DNA from: Nostoc sp. T09
GTDB lineage: Bacteria; Cyanobacteriota; Cyanobacteriia; Cyanobacteriales; Nostocaceae
Reading direction: 5' to 3'
Assembly: GCF_002154695.1 (NCBI RefSeq)
Contig: NZ_MTAV01000032.1
Span: forward strand, 1 to 64,000
Length of the DNA stretch: 64,000 bases
The notes beneath the pieces are model-generated. The model ran no database searches. It saw only the letters and a program-made list of their open reading frames with translations, and was not told the origin of the DNA. Made by a program: the position numbers and the translations under genes. Positions 55,511-64,000 of this stretch are shown here, one piece after another. Position 1 is the first letter of the stretch, and each line of letters starts with the position of its first letter.

Positions 55511-55535
55511 GTAGGGTTGGGCAAAGCCCATCCTA
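55511..55535. repeat. GTAGG-type dispersed palindrome
   Basis: GTAGGGTTGGGCAAAGCCCATCCTAC forms a near-perfect hairpin just after the stop of the membrane-protein gene. It resembles the palindrome inside the MITE copy at 49699-49853 and the one at 14801-14817. It might act as a terminator, but no U-tract follows. Confidence 0.5.
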
Positions 55536-55655
55536 CTAAATAATTTTGATATGGATGTATGCAATTCAGTACTGAGTTTTGTTGCAAAAAAACAAAACAT
55601 TCTAATTTATGAGTATTTTTAATTCAAAAAGATATTTATTAATTTTTCATTGGTT

Positions 55656-55898
55656 ATGGCTTCTGGAATTTATGCGATCGCTAATATTGGTCGTTTTAAA
55701 GTCTTCGTTGGCGATGTCAACACTGTTAAACTAGTATGGCCTCCAATACTGGAGATGCTCAACACTGGAACGTATCCTCACGCGGAATTGCAACGAGAGT
55801 GGCAGCAATTAGGACAGCAAAGACATTTCACATTTCACACTCAACAAGAGATTGCAGGCAATCGAGAAATTATTGGTATTGAGCAGATGGAACGATAG
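55656..55898 (+). CDS. Small GIY-YIG-like protein with degenerate active site
   Basis: The 80-residue protein reads like a minimal GIY-YIG domain: GIYAIANIGRFKVFVGDVNT, then LVWPPILEMLNTGTYPHAEL and QREWQQLGQQRHFTFHTQQE, the usual N-terminal core with the helix-rich tail. The tyrosine of YIG is Phe (VFVGD), and the catalytic Arg expected near VKLVW is missing. It is probably not a working endonuclease. It stands alone on the plus strand. ATG 55656 is chosen over the TTG two codons earlier. Confidence 0.6.
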   Translation: MASGIYAIANIGRFKVFVGDVNTVKLVWPPILEMLNTGTYPHAELQREWQQLGQQRHFTFHTQQEIAGNREIIGIEQMER

Positions 55899-55949
55899 TA
55901 TTAATTTGCCAAAATTTGACCATATATAAAACGAAATTTATGACTAGAA

Positions 55950-56552
55950 TCAACCTGCTTTTACCATCCATACAAAGAAGCTGAGAATTTGCTCAATAGG
56001 AGGAAGAAAATAATCCATTAAATCAATTGTGATTATTTGTCCTTCTAATTTGAGAAACCGCCACTGTGTACCGCTACTTACTGTTCCGTAAATTGTTGTG
56101 AGAGGCTGTTCTCTGGCTTGATTAAATCGCTGTGCAGCTACCATTTCTGCAATACATTGTCCTAGCCCAGATTTAAGATCAGATTTTTTCGCTTCAACAA
56201 TCACAATTGCAGGTGCTTCCACTGTTAATTGTTCCGAAGAACGACTTATGAGAAAATCGCATACCCCGTTGAGTCCGACACTGGCATCAACGTTAAATTC
56301 TTCACCTGAAAATACGCTGATTGTGGAATTTAAGATGCGTCGTACTTCTAGAAGTACAGGATTTATAATTACCTCAGAACGTGCTTTTTCTGTATCTACA
56401 GCTATAGCCCAAGGTAAATCTTCTAAAATACCTTGTAATCTTTGACTGGGAACAATTTTTTCTATCGATTCGGGGAAAAAACGCACTCCCTCTACAGTTT
56501 TTAGGTGAAAATCTTGTTTGACTTTATCGATGCTGAATTGACTGTATGGCAT
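55950..56552 (-). CDS. PD-(D/E)XK-like protein of unknown function
   Basis: The 200-residue protein (MPYSQFSIDKVKQDFHLKTV) has a nuclease-like core: GLNGVCDFLISRSSEQLTVE, then PAIVIVEAKKSDLKSGLGQC and IAEMVAAQRFNQAREQPLTTI, with the D...E-x-K pattern of the PD-(D/E)XK fold. The catalytic role is not shown. It is encoded on the same strand 50 bases after the WD40 protein and may share its transcript. The ATG 15 bases upstream (56567) is an alternative start. Confidence 0.75.
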   Translation of the reverse strand: MPYSQFSIDKVKQDFHLKTVEGVRFFPESIEKIVPSQRLQGILEDLPWAIAVDTEKARSEVIINPVLLEVRRILNSTISVFSGEEFNVDASVGLNGVCDFLISRSSEQLTVEAPAIVIVEAKKSDLKSGLGQCIAEMVAAQRFNQAREQPLTTIYGTVSSGTQWRFLKLEGQIITIDLMDYFLPPIEQILSFFVWMVKAG

Positions 56553-56602
56553 GATCAATAATGACAATTTTAAACAAGAATGTGACAGATTAATTTATTG
56601 TT

Positions 56603-58936
56603 TCACACAACTATCCGCCATATTTTAATTGTTTGATCGGAACTACCAGTGGCAAGGAATTTACCATCTGCACTTAAAGCAATAGAATTAACTTGCTCTG
56701 AATGCCCCGTAAGTGTATGCAGCAGTTCGCCTGTAGAAATACGCCACATCTTGATGGTTTTGTCAGCACTACCACTCCAAAGTATTTCTCCATCTGGGTT
56801 AACTGCGATGGATTTCACCTCATCTGAATGTCCAGCCAGGGTATCTAGCAGTTTACCTGTGATCAGATGCCAAATTTTGATGGTTGTATCAGCGCTACCG
56901 CTAAAGAGAATTTTGCCATCAGGACTTATGGCCAGAGATTTGATCCCGCTACTATGACCGATGAGTGTGCGTAATGGATCGCCAGTGCGTGGATTCCACA
57001 GCCTGATTTTACTATCAGAACTTCCACTGGCGAGCATTGTGCCATCGGGACTGATAGCAGCAGTATCGACTGCGGATGAATGCCAAAGGGTACAAATGCG
57101 ATCGCCTTTATGCAAATGCCAAATCTTGATTTTATGACTGCCACTGGCGAGAAGTTGGCCATCTGGGCTGATGACTACAAAGTTAACAGGTTTTTGATGC
57201 CCCAACAGTGTATGCAGTAGTTTACCTGTTTTTAAATGCCAGACCTTGACATTACTTTTAGGATGTTGATAGCTACCGACGGCGAGGTAATTACCATCAG
57301 GACTCACAGCTACAGAAGAAATTTCTCCTAAATTCTCTGTGAGTGTACGGATAAGTTTGCCTGTATGCAGATTCCATACTTTGATAGTTTTGTCTGCACT
57401 ACCGCTAACTAACATTTCTCCATCCGGTGCAATAGCTACAGATGATACATTGCCTAAATGTCCGGTGAGGGTATGACAGAGAGTTGCAGATTCTGGGCTA
57501 GGTTGTTGGTTGAGATTGGCGATCGCCTGTAACATAGTTTCAACCTCAAGAATACTTTGGCGATCGTCAACAACTGTGAAATACTCCTTTAACTTGGTAA
57601 GATATTCCCGATCTTCTATTCTGAGTGCAGATTGCATTGCCTTTAAAGGATTATTTACCTCTTGTAGTGAGACTTGGTGCAGTTGCAACCATGTATTGAT
57701 AGAATAGTCAACCTGTTCCTTTGCCCAAGAGCGATCGCTTAAATAAGATAAACTCACAGCTAATTGCAAAGCTAACTCTGGAATCCAGTAACGTCGCTCC
57801 TGTTCTAGGGCTTGATAAACTTGTTGATAACCTGTAACTATTACTTGTACTGATTGTAAATCTAAATTATCGTCAAGCAAACTCATCAGTAACTCCGGTA
57901 ATAGTGGAGGAACATCATGATGAATTAGGTGATAAATATCCGCCACCCAGCTAGTAATCAGACGGTGACAGTTAATCAAGACTTGGCAAAGTCTTTCAAA
58001 ATCCTGATGATTAATTTCATATTCTAGGGATAACTTATTAATATCAATACCTTGATTTTGCCATTTTTCTGCTTTTTCTAAGATTGCTAAATTTCTCACA
58101 TTATCTTTACCTATACTATTAACTTCGTCTAAATCTTCTCCTAGCGATAACAATTCATCTCTAATTTTTCTCCATTCTAAAGCTCGACTTTTAGCAGAAT
58201 TTTCTAATATCGCTTTGTAAGGTAATCTCGATATAGTTTGATAGTAATAATTTCCTTGCCCCAATCCCCAATAAGCAATACGGAAATTTAGATAATCTCC
58301 ATCATGCTCTGATTCTAAAATTAAAATAGGCTCTGTTTTTAACATACTAAACAGAGCCTTAATGCTAGATTCGCTATGAAAACGTTTGCTATCCCATGCG
58401 CCTGCTAAAAATTCTGTTGGTCTGACTGAATTGTGGAGCGAGTAGTGCTTGTTAATAAACTCTCGTAACCCTTCAGATAACATTAACTCAATTTCTGGAT
58501 TTACTTGATTTTTATTAACAAATCTGTCATATTCCAGTTGTGGAGGGGCGATAAAAATTTTTAGTGGGATACGTCCATAATTAATGTAAGACTCTAAAAT
58601 TTGGGAAGGATATAATCTTAACGGCCAGTTTTCTAGAATTTTGTGAACTTCTGGTAACTTGAGTGCTGTTTCTCTCTCTTTTTGAGTTATTTCTAATAAA
58701 GTCTGATGTTGATAAACAGCTAATTGATGTTGTAGGCGTTTTTCTTGTGTCAATCCTACTTCATAGTTAAAATTTGAAGTAGCAATACTTAAAGATTGAT
58801 CTGATTCGGCAATTGTTAGGGGAATTTCGTACTTAGTTGCATTTAAGCTTTCCTCCATCCGTTTTTGGATGAAAGATGCAATCACAGGTGCAAACTCTAT
58901 TACTAACTGTATGAGTAGTCTTATTCCTTGCTCCAT
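56603..58936 (-). CDS. WD40-repeat protein with long N-terminal helical region
   Basis: The 777-residue protein ends in seven WD40 units (from about residue 490: GHLGNVSSVAIAPDGEMLVS, KTIKVWNLHTGK and repeats), enough for one propeller. The N-terminal ~480 residues are mostly helical: an amphipathic start (MEQGIRLLIQLVIEFAPVIA), a coiled-coil-like part with VGLTQEKRLQHQLAVYQHQ, and a region with no nucleotide-binding motif I can identify. WD40 proteins of filamentous cyanobacteria are often linked to signalling or defence switches. The partner is unknown; a PD-(D/E)XK-like gene follows. Confidence 0.85.
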   Translation of the reverse strand: MEQGIRLLIQLVIEFAPVIASFIQKRMEESLNATKYEIPLTIAESDQSLSIATSNFNYEVGLTQEKRLQHQLAVYQHQTLLEITQKERETALKLPEVHKILENWPLRLYPSQILESYINYGRIPLKIFIAPPQLEYDRFVNKNQVNPEIELMLSEGLREFINKHYSLHNSVRPTEFLAGAWDSKRFHSESSIKALFSMLKTEPILILESEHDGDYLNFRIAYWGLGQGNYYYQTISRLPYKAILENSAKSRALEWRKIRDELLSLGEDLDEVNSIGKDNVRNLAILEKAEKWQNQGIDINKLSLEYEINHQDFERLCQVLINCHRLITSWVADIYHLIHHDVPPLLPELLMSLLDDNLDLQSVQVIVTGYQQVYQALEQERRYWIPELALQLAVSLSYLSDRSWAKEQVDYSINTWLQLHQVSLQEVNNPLKAMQSALRIEDREYLTKLKEYFTVVDDRQSILEVETMLQAIANLNQQPSPESATLCHTLTGHLGNVSSVAIAPDGEMLVSGSADKTIKVWNLHTGKLIRTLTENLGEISSVAVSPDGNYLAVGSYQHPKSNVKVWHLKTGKLLHTLLGHQKPVNFVVISPDGQLLASGSHKIKIWHLHKGDRICTLWHSSAVDTAAISPDGTMLASGSSDSKIRLWNPRTGDPLRTLIGHSSGIKSLAISPDGKILFSGSADTTIKIWHLITGKLLDTLAGHSDEVKSIAVNPDGEILWSGSADKTIKMWRISTGELLHTLTGHSEQVNSIALSADGKFLATGSSDQTIKIWRIVV

Positions 58937-59205
58937 AAGGAGATTCCTGTTAAATAAATCATAGTAAAGAGTAGCTCGATTCTTTCACTATTTCTGCCAT
59001 TTATCAAGAATAATTCAGAACTCAGGAGTCGGAATTCAGTATGAATTTTGTACGACTGGGTAATGAATATTGGTTTAAAACCTTGCCCCTTGTAGGCGAA
59101 ACTAGTATTCAATATTCTTCCTAATTAAAACTCTATCCCTTTATGGGTAGAGTATTCTGAATTCTGAATTCTGTCTTCTGGCTCCAATTTATCAATAAAA
59201 ATAAA

Positions 59206-59232
59206 TAGCTGGCGATTTTTAATCGTCAGCTA
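59206..59232 (-). terminator. Rho-independent terminator-like hairpin
   Basis: On the minus strand, TAGCTGACGATT pairs with AATCGCCAGCTA in a 12-bp stem with one mismatch and is followed by TTTATTTTTATTG. It could end transcripts coming from the small secreted-protein gene about 270 bases upstream. Confidence 0.5.
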
Positions 59233-59450
59233 TACAAACAGGAATTACCTACCCAGGGTTTCTAAAATCTGCTTCTGAAACTCATAGTCTCAATTCAGAC
59301 AATAAACTAAAATGATGATTTAGGAATGTTGGATTACTTTATCTATGCCTTAATGGTAGATAAATCATAGTCAGTATAACTGGCGATCGCCTTGAGCCTA
59401 AACTACATCGAAATTAAAGGCTACTCAATATCTATAAATACTAAATTACT

Positions 59451-59469
59451 AACACCTGCGAGAGGTGTT
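59451..59469 (+). terminator. Hairpin with U-tract
   Basis: AACACCT, a 5-base loop and AGGTGTT form a perfect 7-bp stem followed on the plus strand by TATTTTTATT. No plus-strand gene lies just upstream. It sits 38 bases past the stop of the minus-strand secreted-protein gene and could be used in that direction, though the U-tract there is weak. Confidence 0.4.
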
Positions 59470-59506
59470 TATTTTTATTCCTCTATGTTAGTTGCTGTAG
59501 AGAAAA

Positions 59507-59896
59507 TTAGAATCTTACTCCTAGTTGCCCATTGAAGCCACGAACAGAGTTGTAACCTGCACCTACAAAAATGTGATCTGTAGCGCCTACCTGAACACCG
59601 CCAGAAACAGCAACACCTTTATCTTCTGAATAATATCCCAGCCCTACATAAGGTGAAATTACTGGTAAATTGATAAATTTCAAAACATCTACTCCCGTAG
59701 CACCATCAGGACCAGTTCCTAGTTCAACGCCCAAATTTAAAGCTCTAGCACCCACTGCATAGGTGACATCGCCATCATTTCCACCTACTGACACCCAAGG
59801 TTGTGGTATTAGTTGAGCAGAGGCCTGATTTGGGGTAAACAAAGTTAAAAAACCTAGTGATGCAATTAGAGTTTTGGCAATTACTGCTTTTTTCAC
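59507..59896 (-). CDS. Small secreted protein, possibly beta-barrel fragment
   Basis: The 129 residues begin with a clear Sec signal (MKKAVIAKTLIASLGFLTLF, then PNQASA before QL). The mature part is glycine-rich with alternating hydrophobic residues (VSPYVGLGYYSEDKGVAVSG, GATDHIFVGAGYNSVRGFNG) and ends in aromatic QLGVRF, like the C-terminal strand of outer-membrane proteins. It is too short for a classical porin. Its function is unknown. The start has AGGAGAATAACG upstream. Confidence 0.82.
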   Translation of the reverse strand: MKKAVIAKTLIASLGFLTLFTPNQASAQLIPQPWVSVGGNDGDVTYAVGARALNLGVELGTGPDGATGVDVLKFINLPVISPYVGLGYYSEDKGVAVSGGVQVGATDHIFVGAGYNSVRGFNGQLGVRF

Positions 59897-60102
59897 GTTA
59901 TTCTCCTAAATTACTTGCCACATTTTAATTGTTTTGTCAGAGTACCACTGGTTTTACACTACTGTTAACCCAGATTTATCCTAGATGTGTAATGGTGACG
60001 AATTAGACTTTGCTTAAGTGCCCACTCAAATTAGCTTAGATGCCTTTTTGGTCTTTATAGCAATGAGCCAAAATTCAACTACATCGTTAACTTGTTGTAC
60101 TA

Positions 60103-61527
60103 CTACTCGGTTGTTAACGGTAAGCAAATTGTAAAAGTTGCTCCTTGACCGACTACGCTGCTAGCAGTGATGCTACCATGATGGGCTTCTACAATCCGCT
60201 TCGCCAAGGCTAAACCCAAACCACTACCACTACCTTTCCGCGAGGGATCTGTTGTATAAAATTGTTCAAAAATCCTTGGTAAATCGCGCTCGCTGATACC
60301 CAAACCTTGATCTTGAATTTTCACAACAGCTTGCTTCCCCTCTTTATACCCAGAAATTAAGATCTGAGAATTGGGTAATGAGTGTTTGATAGCGTTATCC
60401 AACACATTCAAAAAAACTTGCAATAGTCGCTCAGGATCGCCTTGTAGTGATAAGTTAACAACGTTGACTTGCACAGATACGCCAACAGTTTGCATACGCG
60501 GTTCCATTGCGCTAACAGTACGGTTAATCAGACTGCACAATGAGCAAGTTTGCTGTTTTATTTGGGTAACTCCGGCTTCCAAACGTCCTAAATCGAGCAA
60601 ATCATGAATTAGTTGGGATAAGCGTTTAATTTCATTTTCGATTGTTTGAAAAAAGCGATCGCGTAATTCTGGTTCTTCGTAGGCTCCACTTTTGAGTGCT
60701 TCTACAGTTACTTGAACGTTGCTAATCGGTGTGCGCAGCTCGTGAGAAACATTTGCCAAAAACGAGCGACGTTCTTGATCGAGTGAAGCTAGTCGCGCGC
60801 TCATCCGGTTTAACTCTGCTGCTAACTGATCCAACTCATTGTTCTGGTTAATTAAGAGCTTGTCACCAAAATGACCTCTACCTAGGTGAATAGCGAAGTT
60901 TCGCATTGTTTCAATCGGTTTAGAAAGGCTGCGCGCAAGACGAGCGCTAATCAGCGCACACAGCAAAATTACCAACGTCAATGCTCCTAAAACACTCCAA
61001 ATCACCCTAGCAAACTGACGCTGATACTGCTCCAGAGTGATGGACATGCGTAGCAAACCCAGCAATTGACCACGACGCGAGATTGATTTAACGATGTAGA
61101 GGCGATCTTCATTTGATAAAACTCCTTTTGCAATCCCCTGTGCCTGATGATTTTCTAGGGCTTCGCGGATTCCCGGAACTTTGTACCAGTCTCTAACTTG
61201 TTTGTCGATTCTGGAATCAGAACTAGCTAGTAAACGAGCTTGTTGATCAAAAATGCGGAGTGTTACTGTTTGTGGTGCGCCATAGCGTTGCACTAACTCC
61301 TCTAGCTTTTGAATATCTTGTTTTTCTAAAGCATCAGCTGCACTCTCGCTGAGGGCTGTTGTCCAATTCTCTAAATCAGCTTGTCGTGTCCGCATGAAGT
61401 AGGTATGAAATGACCAGAGAATGTAACCTGCCATGAAGGAGGTTCCTAAAGCTGTGAGCAGCAGGTAAGTAGCTAATAACCTGGCATATATAGAATTGAA
61501 ATGGATGCGCCGTAGCCAGTCCATCAT
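60103..61527 (-). CDS. Sensor histidine kinase (HAMP, HisKA, HATPase)
   Basis: The 474-residue protein has two membrane helices (IYARLLATYLLLTALGTSFM; WSVLGALTLVILLCALISAR) around a ~125-residue extracytoplasmic sensor. A HAMP linker follows (RSLSKPIETMRNFAIHLGRG), then FLANVSHELRTPISNVQVT with the phosphorylated His, VLDNAIKHSLPN, DQGLGISERDLPRIFEQFY and GSGLGLALAKRIVEAHHG. Its start overlaps the stop of the upstream regulator by 4 bases (ATGA), so the two are translated together. The signal is unknown. Confidence 0.94.
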   Translation of the reverse strand: MMDWLRRIHFNSIYARLLATYLLLTALGTSFMAGYILWSFHTYFMRTRQADLENWTTALSESAADALEKQDIQKLEELVQRYGAPQTVTLRIFDQQARLLASSDSRIDKQVRDWYKVPGIREALENHQAQGIAKGVLSNEDRLYIVKSISRRGQLLGLLRMSITLEQYQRQFARVIWSVLGALTLVILLCALISARLARSLSKPIETMRNFAIHLGRGHFGDKLLINQNNELDQLAAELNRMSARLASLDQERRSFLANVSHELRTPISNVQVTVEALKSGAYEEPELRDRFFQTIENEIKRLSQLIHDLLDLGRLEAGVTQIKQQTCSLCSLINRTVSAMEPRMQTVGVSVQVNVVNLSLQGDPERLLQVFLNVLDNAIKHSLPNSQILISGYKEGKQAVVKIQDQGLGISERDLPRIFEQFYTTDPSRKGSGSGLGLALAKRIVEAHHGSITASSVVGQGATFTICLPLTTE

Positions 61528-61901
61528 GAGGACTGCTCTCCAGAACGACGCTGCAATACTGTTTTTATACTAGCTAGCAGTTCATTAGTTTTAAATGGCT
61601 TAGTAATATAGTCATCTGCGCCTGCTTCTAAGCCCCAAATCTTATCAACATCTTGGTCTTTTGCTGTGAGCATAATGATGGGAACATCTGAAAATGCTCG
61701 AATTCGCCAACAGACTTCCATACCACCAACCTCTGGTAGCATCAAGTCGAGCACAATCACATCTGGTACTTGCTTGTGGAACTGTTTGATAGCAGTATGC
61801 CCATCAGCAGCTGTTGTTACCTGATAGCCTTCTTTTTGTAGTGTGTAAGTAAGGCTTTCACGCAAAGGAGCTTCATCATCCACGAGTAAAACGTGAGGCA
61901 T
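61524..61901 (-). CDS. Receiver-only response regulator, partner of the kinase
   Basis: The 125 residues form a single receiver domain: HVLLVDDEAPLRES (acidic pair), VIVLDLMLPEVGG (phospho-acceptor Asp), PIIMLTAKDQDVDK and YITKPFKTNELLASI. No DNA-binding or output domain follows, although the sequence resembles the OmpR-family receiver. It stops at QRRSGEQSS and overlaps the kinase start. ATG 61901 (MPHVLLVDD) is preferred; 61919 is an alternative. Output through another protein is inferred. Confidence 0.9.
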   Translation of the reverse strand: MPHVLLVDDEAPLRESLTYTLQKEGYQVTTAADGHTAIKQFHKQVPDVIVLDLMLPEVGGMEVCWRIRAFSDVPIIMLTAKDQDVDKIWGLEAGADDYITKPFKTNELLASIKTVLQRRSGEQSS

Positions 61902-61919
61902 TTTATATTGCACAATCAT

Positions 61920-62172
61920 CAGCGCCCAATTTTAAACTACATTCGGCACTGAGTTCAACAAAGCAACTCATACTTACTGACAAGAATTGAGTAAATACAT
62001 TGCCTTTTCCGCATTTAGTGGCAAAATCTTTCTCTTTGTTTAACAAAATACAGCGTAGATCCGTAGCAGTCAGACAGCGCTCGGTAGAGCTTTAGCTGAA
62101 CTTGTCATGACATGCGATCGCCCTTGGCGTTGGCGCAGGTATCCCTTAGGAGAAGCCATCATATCCCCTTAG
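61920..62172. other. Intergenic gap between receiver genes, repeat-containing
   Basis: It contains the frequent cyanobacterial repeat GCGATCGCCCTTGGCGTTGG (62116-62135) and an AT-rich part that should hold the promoter of the receiver-kinase pair. No gene is seen. Confidence 0.4.
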
Positions 62173-62514
62173 TTATCCATTCAAAACCTCTGCTACTCTA
62201 GCTTCCAGTTGTCCTAAATTAAATGGCTTGGTGAGATAGCCATCAGCGCCTATACTTTCATCTAAATGCCTAGTCAGCATAAGTACAAATACTTCTCTAT
62301 GATTTTGCATCTCTTTGCAGAGATCGTGAATATTCACATCTGGTAAAGTCACATCTAAAATCACTAGATCTGGGTGAAAGCTCTGGAATACAGATCTTGC
62401 TGTCTCAACATCTGCGGCAGTTTCTACTTGATAGTTTAGTTTAGTTAAAAAACGCTGGATTAAGTTCCGAACTGCTGGGTCATCATCAACTACAAGAATT
62501 TTCCTACGAATCAT
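62173..62514 (-). CDS. Receiver-only response regulator with shortened fold
   Basis: The 113-residue receiver has KILVVDDDPAVRNLI, LVILDVTLPDV with the phospho-acceptor Asp, VFVLMLT and ADGYLTKPFNLGQLE. Between MLT and GADGYLTKP only about six residues (RHLDESI) remain, where receivers normally have about fifteen, so helix alpha 4 seems partly deleted. There is no output domain. ATG 62514 (MIRRKILVVDDD) is preferred over 62538. It lies on the same strand as the neighbouring two-component pair. Confidence 0.85.
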   Translation of the reverse strand: MIRRKILVVDDDPAVRNLIQRFLTKLNYQVETAADVETARSVFQSFHPDLVILDVTLPDVNIHDLCKEMQNHREVFVLMLTRHLDESIGADGYLTKPFNLGQLEARVAEVLNG

Positions 62515-62731
62515 AAATGTCTCTTTATATGAGAACATATGGCTGCTTGGTTCTATGTAATATAGTTTGGTAAAAGCCAGAGGCTAAAGTAGTGTATTAC
62601 ATCTCTATCAAACCTAGCAAAGGTTAACGGAACTTAGACATAAATACAGTATTGGTAGTGTTAGAATGCTCCCTAGATTAACCGCAGACAAGATTGATAT
62701 TCAGAAATAATTCAACAGGAGTAAGAAAGTG

Positions 62732-63931
62732 ATGGCTCAGGTTGTAATTGTTGGGGCTGGACCAACTGGTGCAACACTTGCACTCCTGCTTGTGAAACGC
62801 GGCATTGAAGTCAAATTAATTGAAGCATCCCGTAACTTTCGGCGAGTTTTTCGCGGTGAGGGGTTGATGCCCAGTGGAATAAATGCCTTAGAACAAATGG
62901 GATTATTACCTATCTTAGAACGTATACCCCATCGCGCTTTGGATGCCTGGGAGATTTTAATTAACAACCGCTCACTTTTTCGAGTTGATGAACCAATAGA
63001 AGATGGTGGTTGTCCTACTACACTCGTTTCACAGCCAGCCCTTCTGCAAGCGCTGCTCGAAGAAGCAAGCACTTATCCTAATTTCGAGTTTGTGCAGAGC
63101 GAACCTGTACAAGATTTGTTGTGGACTAATCAGCGTATTTCTGGCGTGAAGCTGGGTGAAGAACGCTCTATTTCTGCTGATTTAGTTATTGGGGCAGATG
63201 GACGTAATTCAATTGTTCGTCTACGAGCCAATTTACCTTTAGAACAACAGTCTCAAAGCTTTAACATTCTTTGGTTTAAATTAGCGAATAGTCCGCTTTT
63301 TGACTCTGAGAATGTATTTTATTCAATTGTTAATGGTAGTCATGCATTTGCTGTGTTTCAAGGCTCAGAGGGTAATCTCCAATTAGGCTGGTCACTCCCG
63401 GAAGCTTCTGCTTTGGACTGGAAGCAAGTCGATTGGCCGGAAATGTTGGCGTCGGTATCACCTCCTTGGTTAGCAGAGCATTTCCGGCAAAATGCAGAAA
63501 CGATTGAGCGACCCGTACTGTTGACAGTTGTGGTTGGGCGGTGTCCGCGCTGGTATGTACCGGGGTTATTGCTTCTGGGTGATTCTGCTCATCCGATGTC
63601 ACCTATCCGCGCCCAAGGAATTAATATGGCTTTGCGGGATGTGATTGTTGCCGCAAATTATCTGGTGCCGCTGTTGCGTTCTAAAGCAGGACACGCGGAG
63701 ATTGATGCGGTGTTGCCGCAGATTCAAGCTGAAAGAGAGCCAGAGATTTTTCGGGTGCAGCAGCTTCAAAGTCAGGAAGCGGCTCAGGCTGAACTATTGG
63801 GTAAAAGCCGACTGCTAGTGTCGGTAGTAAGCAAGCTAGCTTTTCTGCTTCGTAAACCTGTTCGACAGTCTTGGCTGCATCGGCAGATCCAGTTGCGCCA
63901 CGGAGTAACGCAGGTAAAGTTAATTGTTTAA
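62732..63931 (+). CDS. FAD-dependent monooxygenase (PHBH-like)
   Basis: The 399-residue flavoprotein has all three group-A monooxygenase motifs: the Rossmann VVIVGAGPTGATLALLLVKRG, the DG-like LVIGADGRNSIVR, and LLLLGDSAHPMSPIRAQGIN with the FAD ribityl-binding GD. Such enzymes hydroxylate aromatic or polyene substrates with NAD(P)H and O2. The substrate is unknown. AGGAG precedes the start; GTG 62729 is an alternative to ATG 62732. No biosynthetic partners lie in the window. Confidence 0.92.
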   Translation: MAQVVIVGAGPTGATLALLLVKRGIEVKLIEASRNFRRVFRGEGLMPSGINALEQMGLLPILERIPHRALDAWEILINNRSLFRVDEPIEDGGCPTTLVSQPALLQALLEEASTYPNFEFVQSEPVQDLLWTNQRISGVKLGEERSISADLVIGADGRNSIVRLRANLPLEQQSQSFNILWFKLANSPLFDSENVFYSIVNGSHAFAVFQGSEGNLQLGWSLPEASALDWKQVDWPEMLASVSPPWLAEHFRQNAETIERPVLLTVVVGRCPRWYVPGLLLLGDSAHPMSPIRAQGINMALRDVIVAANYLVPLLRSKAGHAEIDAVLPQIQAEREPEIFRVQQLQSQEAAQAELLGKSRLLVSVVSKLAFLLRKPVRQSWLHRQIQLRHGVTQVKLIV

Positions 63932-64000
63932 TACGCAGTCGTTTGAGTGAAGCGTCTCCTCTAGCAATATCGTCAACAAAAAGAAAGTGTTAAATCTTCT

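Larger units (their letters stand above)
58937..59506. other. Intergenic with EcoRI-type repeat and two hairpins
   Basis: From about 59007 to 59187, GGAGTCGGAATTCAG and GAATTCTGTCTTCTGGCTCC form a loose inverted repeat around GAATTCTGAATTCTG copies, a common cyanobacterial filler. Two hairpins follow (59206-59232 and 59451-59469). No gene is supported. Confidence 0.5.

Overview
The window looks like chromosomal DNA of a filamentous, probably Nostocales-type cyanobacterium (Nostoc/Calothrix/Tolypothrix grade). The grounds are the many HIP1 octamers (GCGATCGC) inside genes, intergenic short tandem and palindromic repeats, a ROCO-type leucine-rich-repeat GTPase, a multi-PAS hybrid histidine kinase, a WD40 protein, and a proton-translocating transhydrogenase with fused alpha subunit. 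No rRNA, tRNA, full-length insertion sequence or CRISPR array was recognised. This placement is inference from style and gene content; no marker gene was searched.

Layout. 0-4 kb: a large ROCO protein on the minus strand, flanked on both sides by the same 42-bp tandem repeat. 4-7.2 kb: pntAB (minus). 7.2-8.7 kb: a non-coding stretch with a small inverted-repeat element and a nested hairpin. 8.7-14.8 kb: an amidase/glucosaminidase, dnaG (plus), two minus-strand proteins of poorly known role, and a nucleotidyltransferase-like gene. 15-22 kb: a PhoD-type phosphatase, a KTSC protein, a frameshifted RecB-like nuclease, and a bacterial XPB-Bax1 helicase/nuclease pair. 22.7-27.6 kb: a hybrid histidine kinase and a HigBA-type toxin-antitoxin pair with a perfect operator-like palindrome. 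27.8-30.7 kb: a TPR protein and a sugar-nucleotide epimerase.

30.8-48.3 kb holds a long minus-strand exopolysaccharide cluster. In transcription order it encodes a WbpM/CapD-like dehydratase, Wzx flippase, glycosyltransferase, Wzy-like polymerase, second glycosyltransferase, a lipoprotein resembling a glycoside hydrolase, the initiating sugar transferase, a divergent DegT-like protein, a PhyH dioxygenase, a FemAB/GNAT-type transferase, an ATP-grasp ligase, a canonical DegT aminotransferase and a Wzc-like chain-length tyrosine kinase. Together they suggest a Wzx/Wzy polymer with amino sugars and perhaps aminoacyl or amide decorations. Palindromic AAAGCTTT boxes sit just upstream of its first gene.

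48.3-53.4 kb: a long non-coding region with a second copy of a MITE-like element, then a divergent SucC/SucD-like pair in which SucD lacks both the phosphohistidine and its partner glutamate. 53.4-59 kb: a repeat-bearing membrane protein, a degenerate GIY-YIG-like mini-protein, a PD-(D/E)XK-like protein and a WD40 protein. 59.5-64 kb: a small secreted protein, a two-component pair whose regulator is receiver-only, a second receiver-only regulator and an FAD monooxygenase. The most interesting items are the SucCD-like pair with lost catalytic residues, the decorated-polysaccharide cluster, the XPB-Bax1 pair (with a dispersed repeat read through in the helicase tail), and the non-autonomous repeat families.
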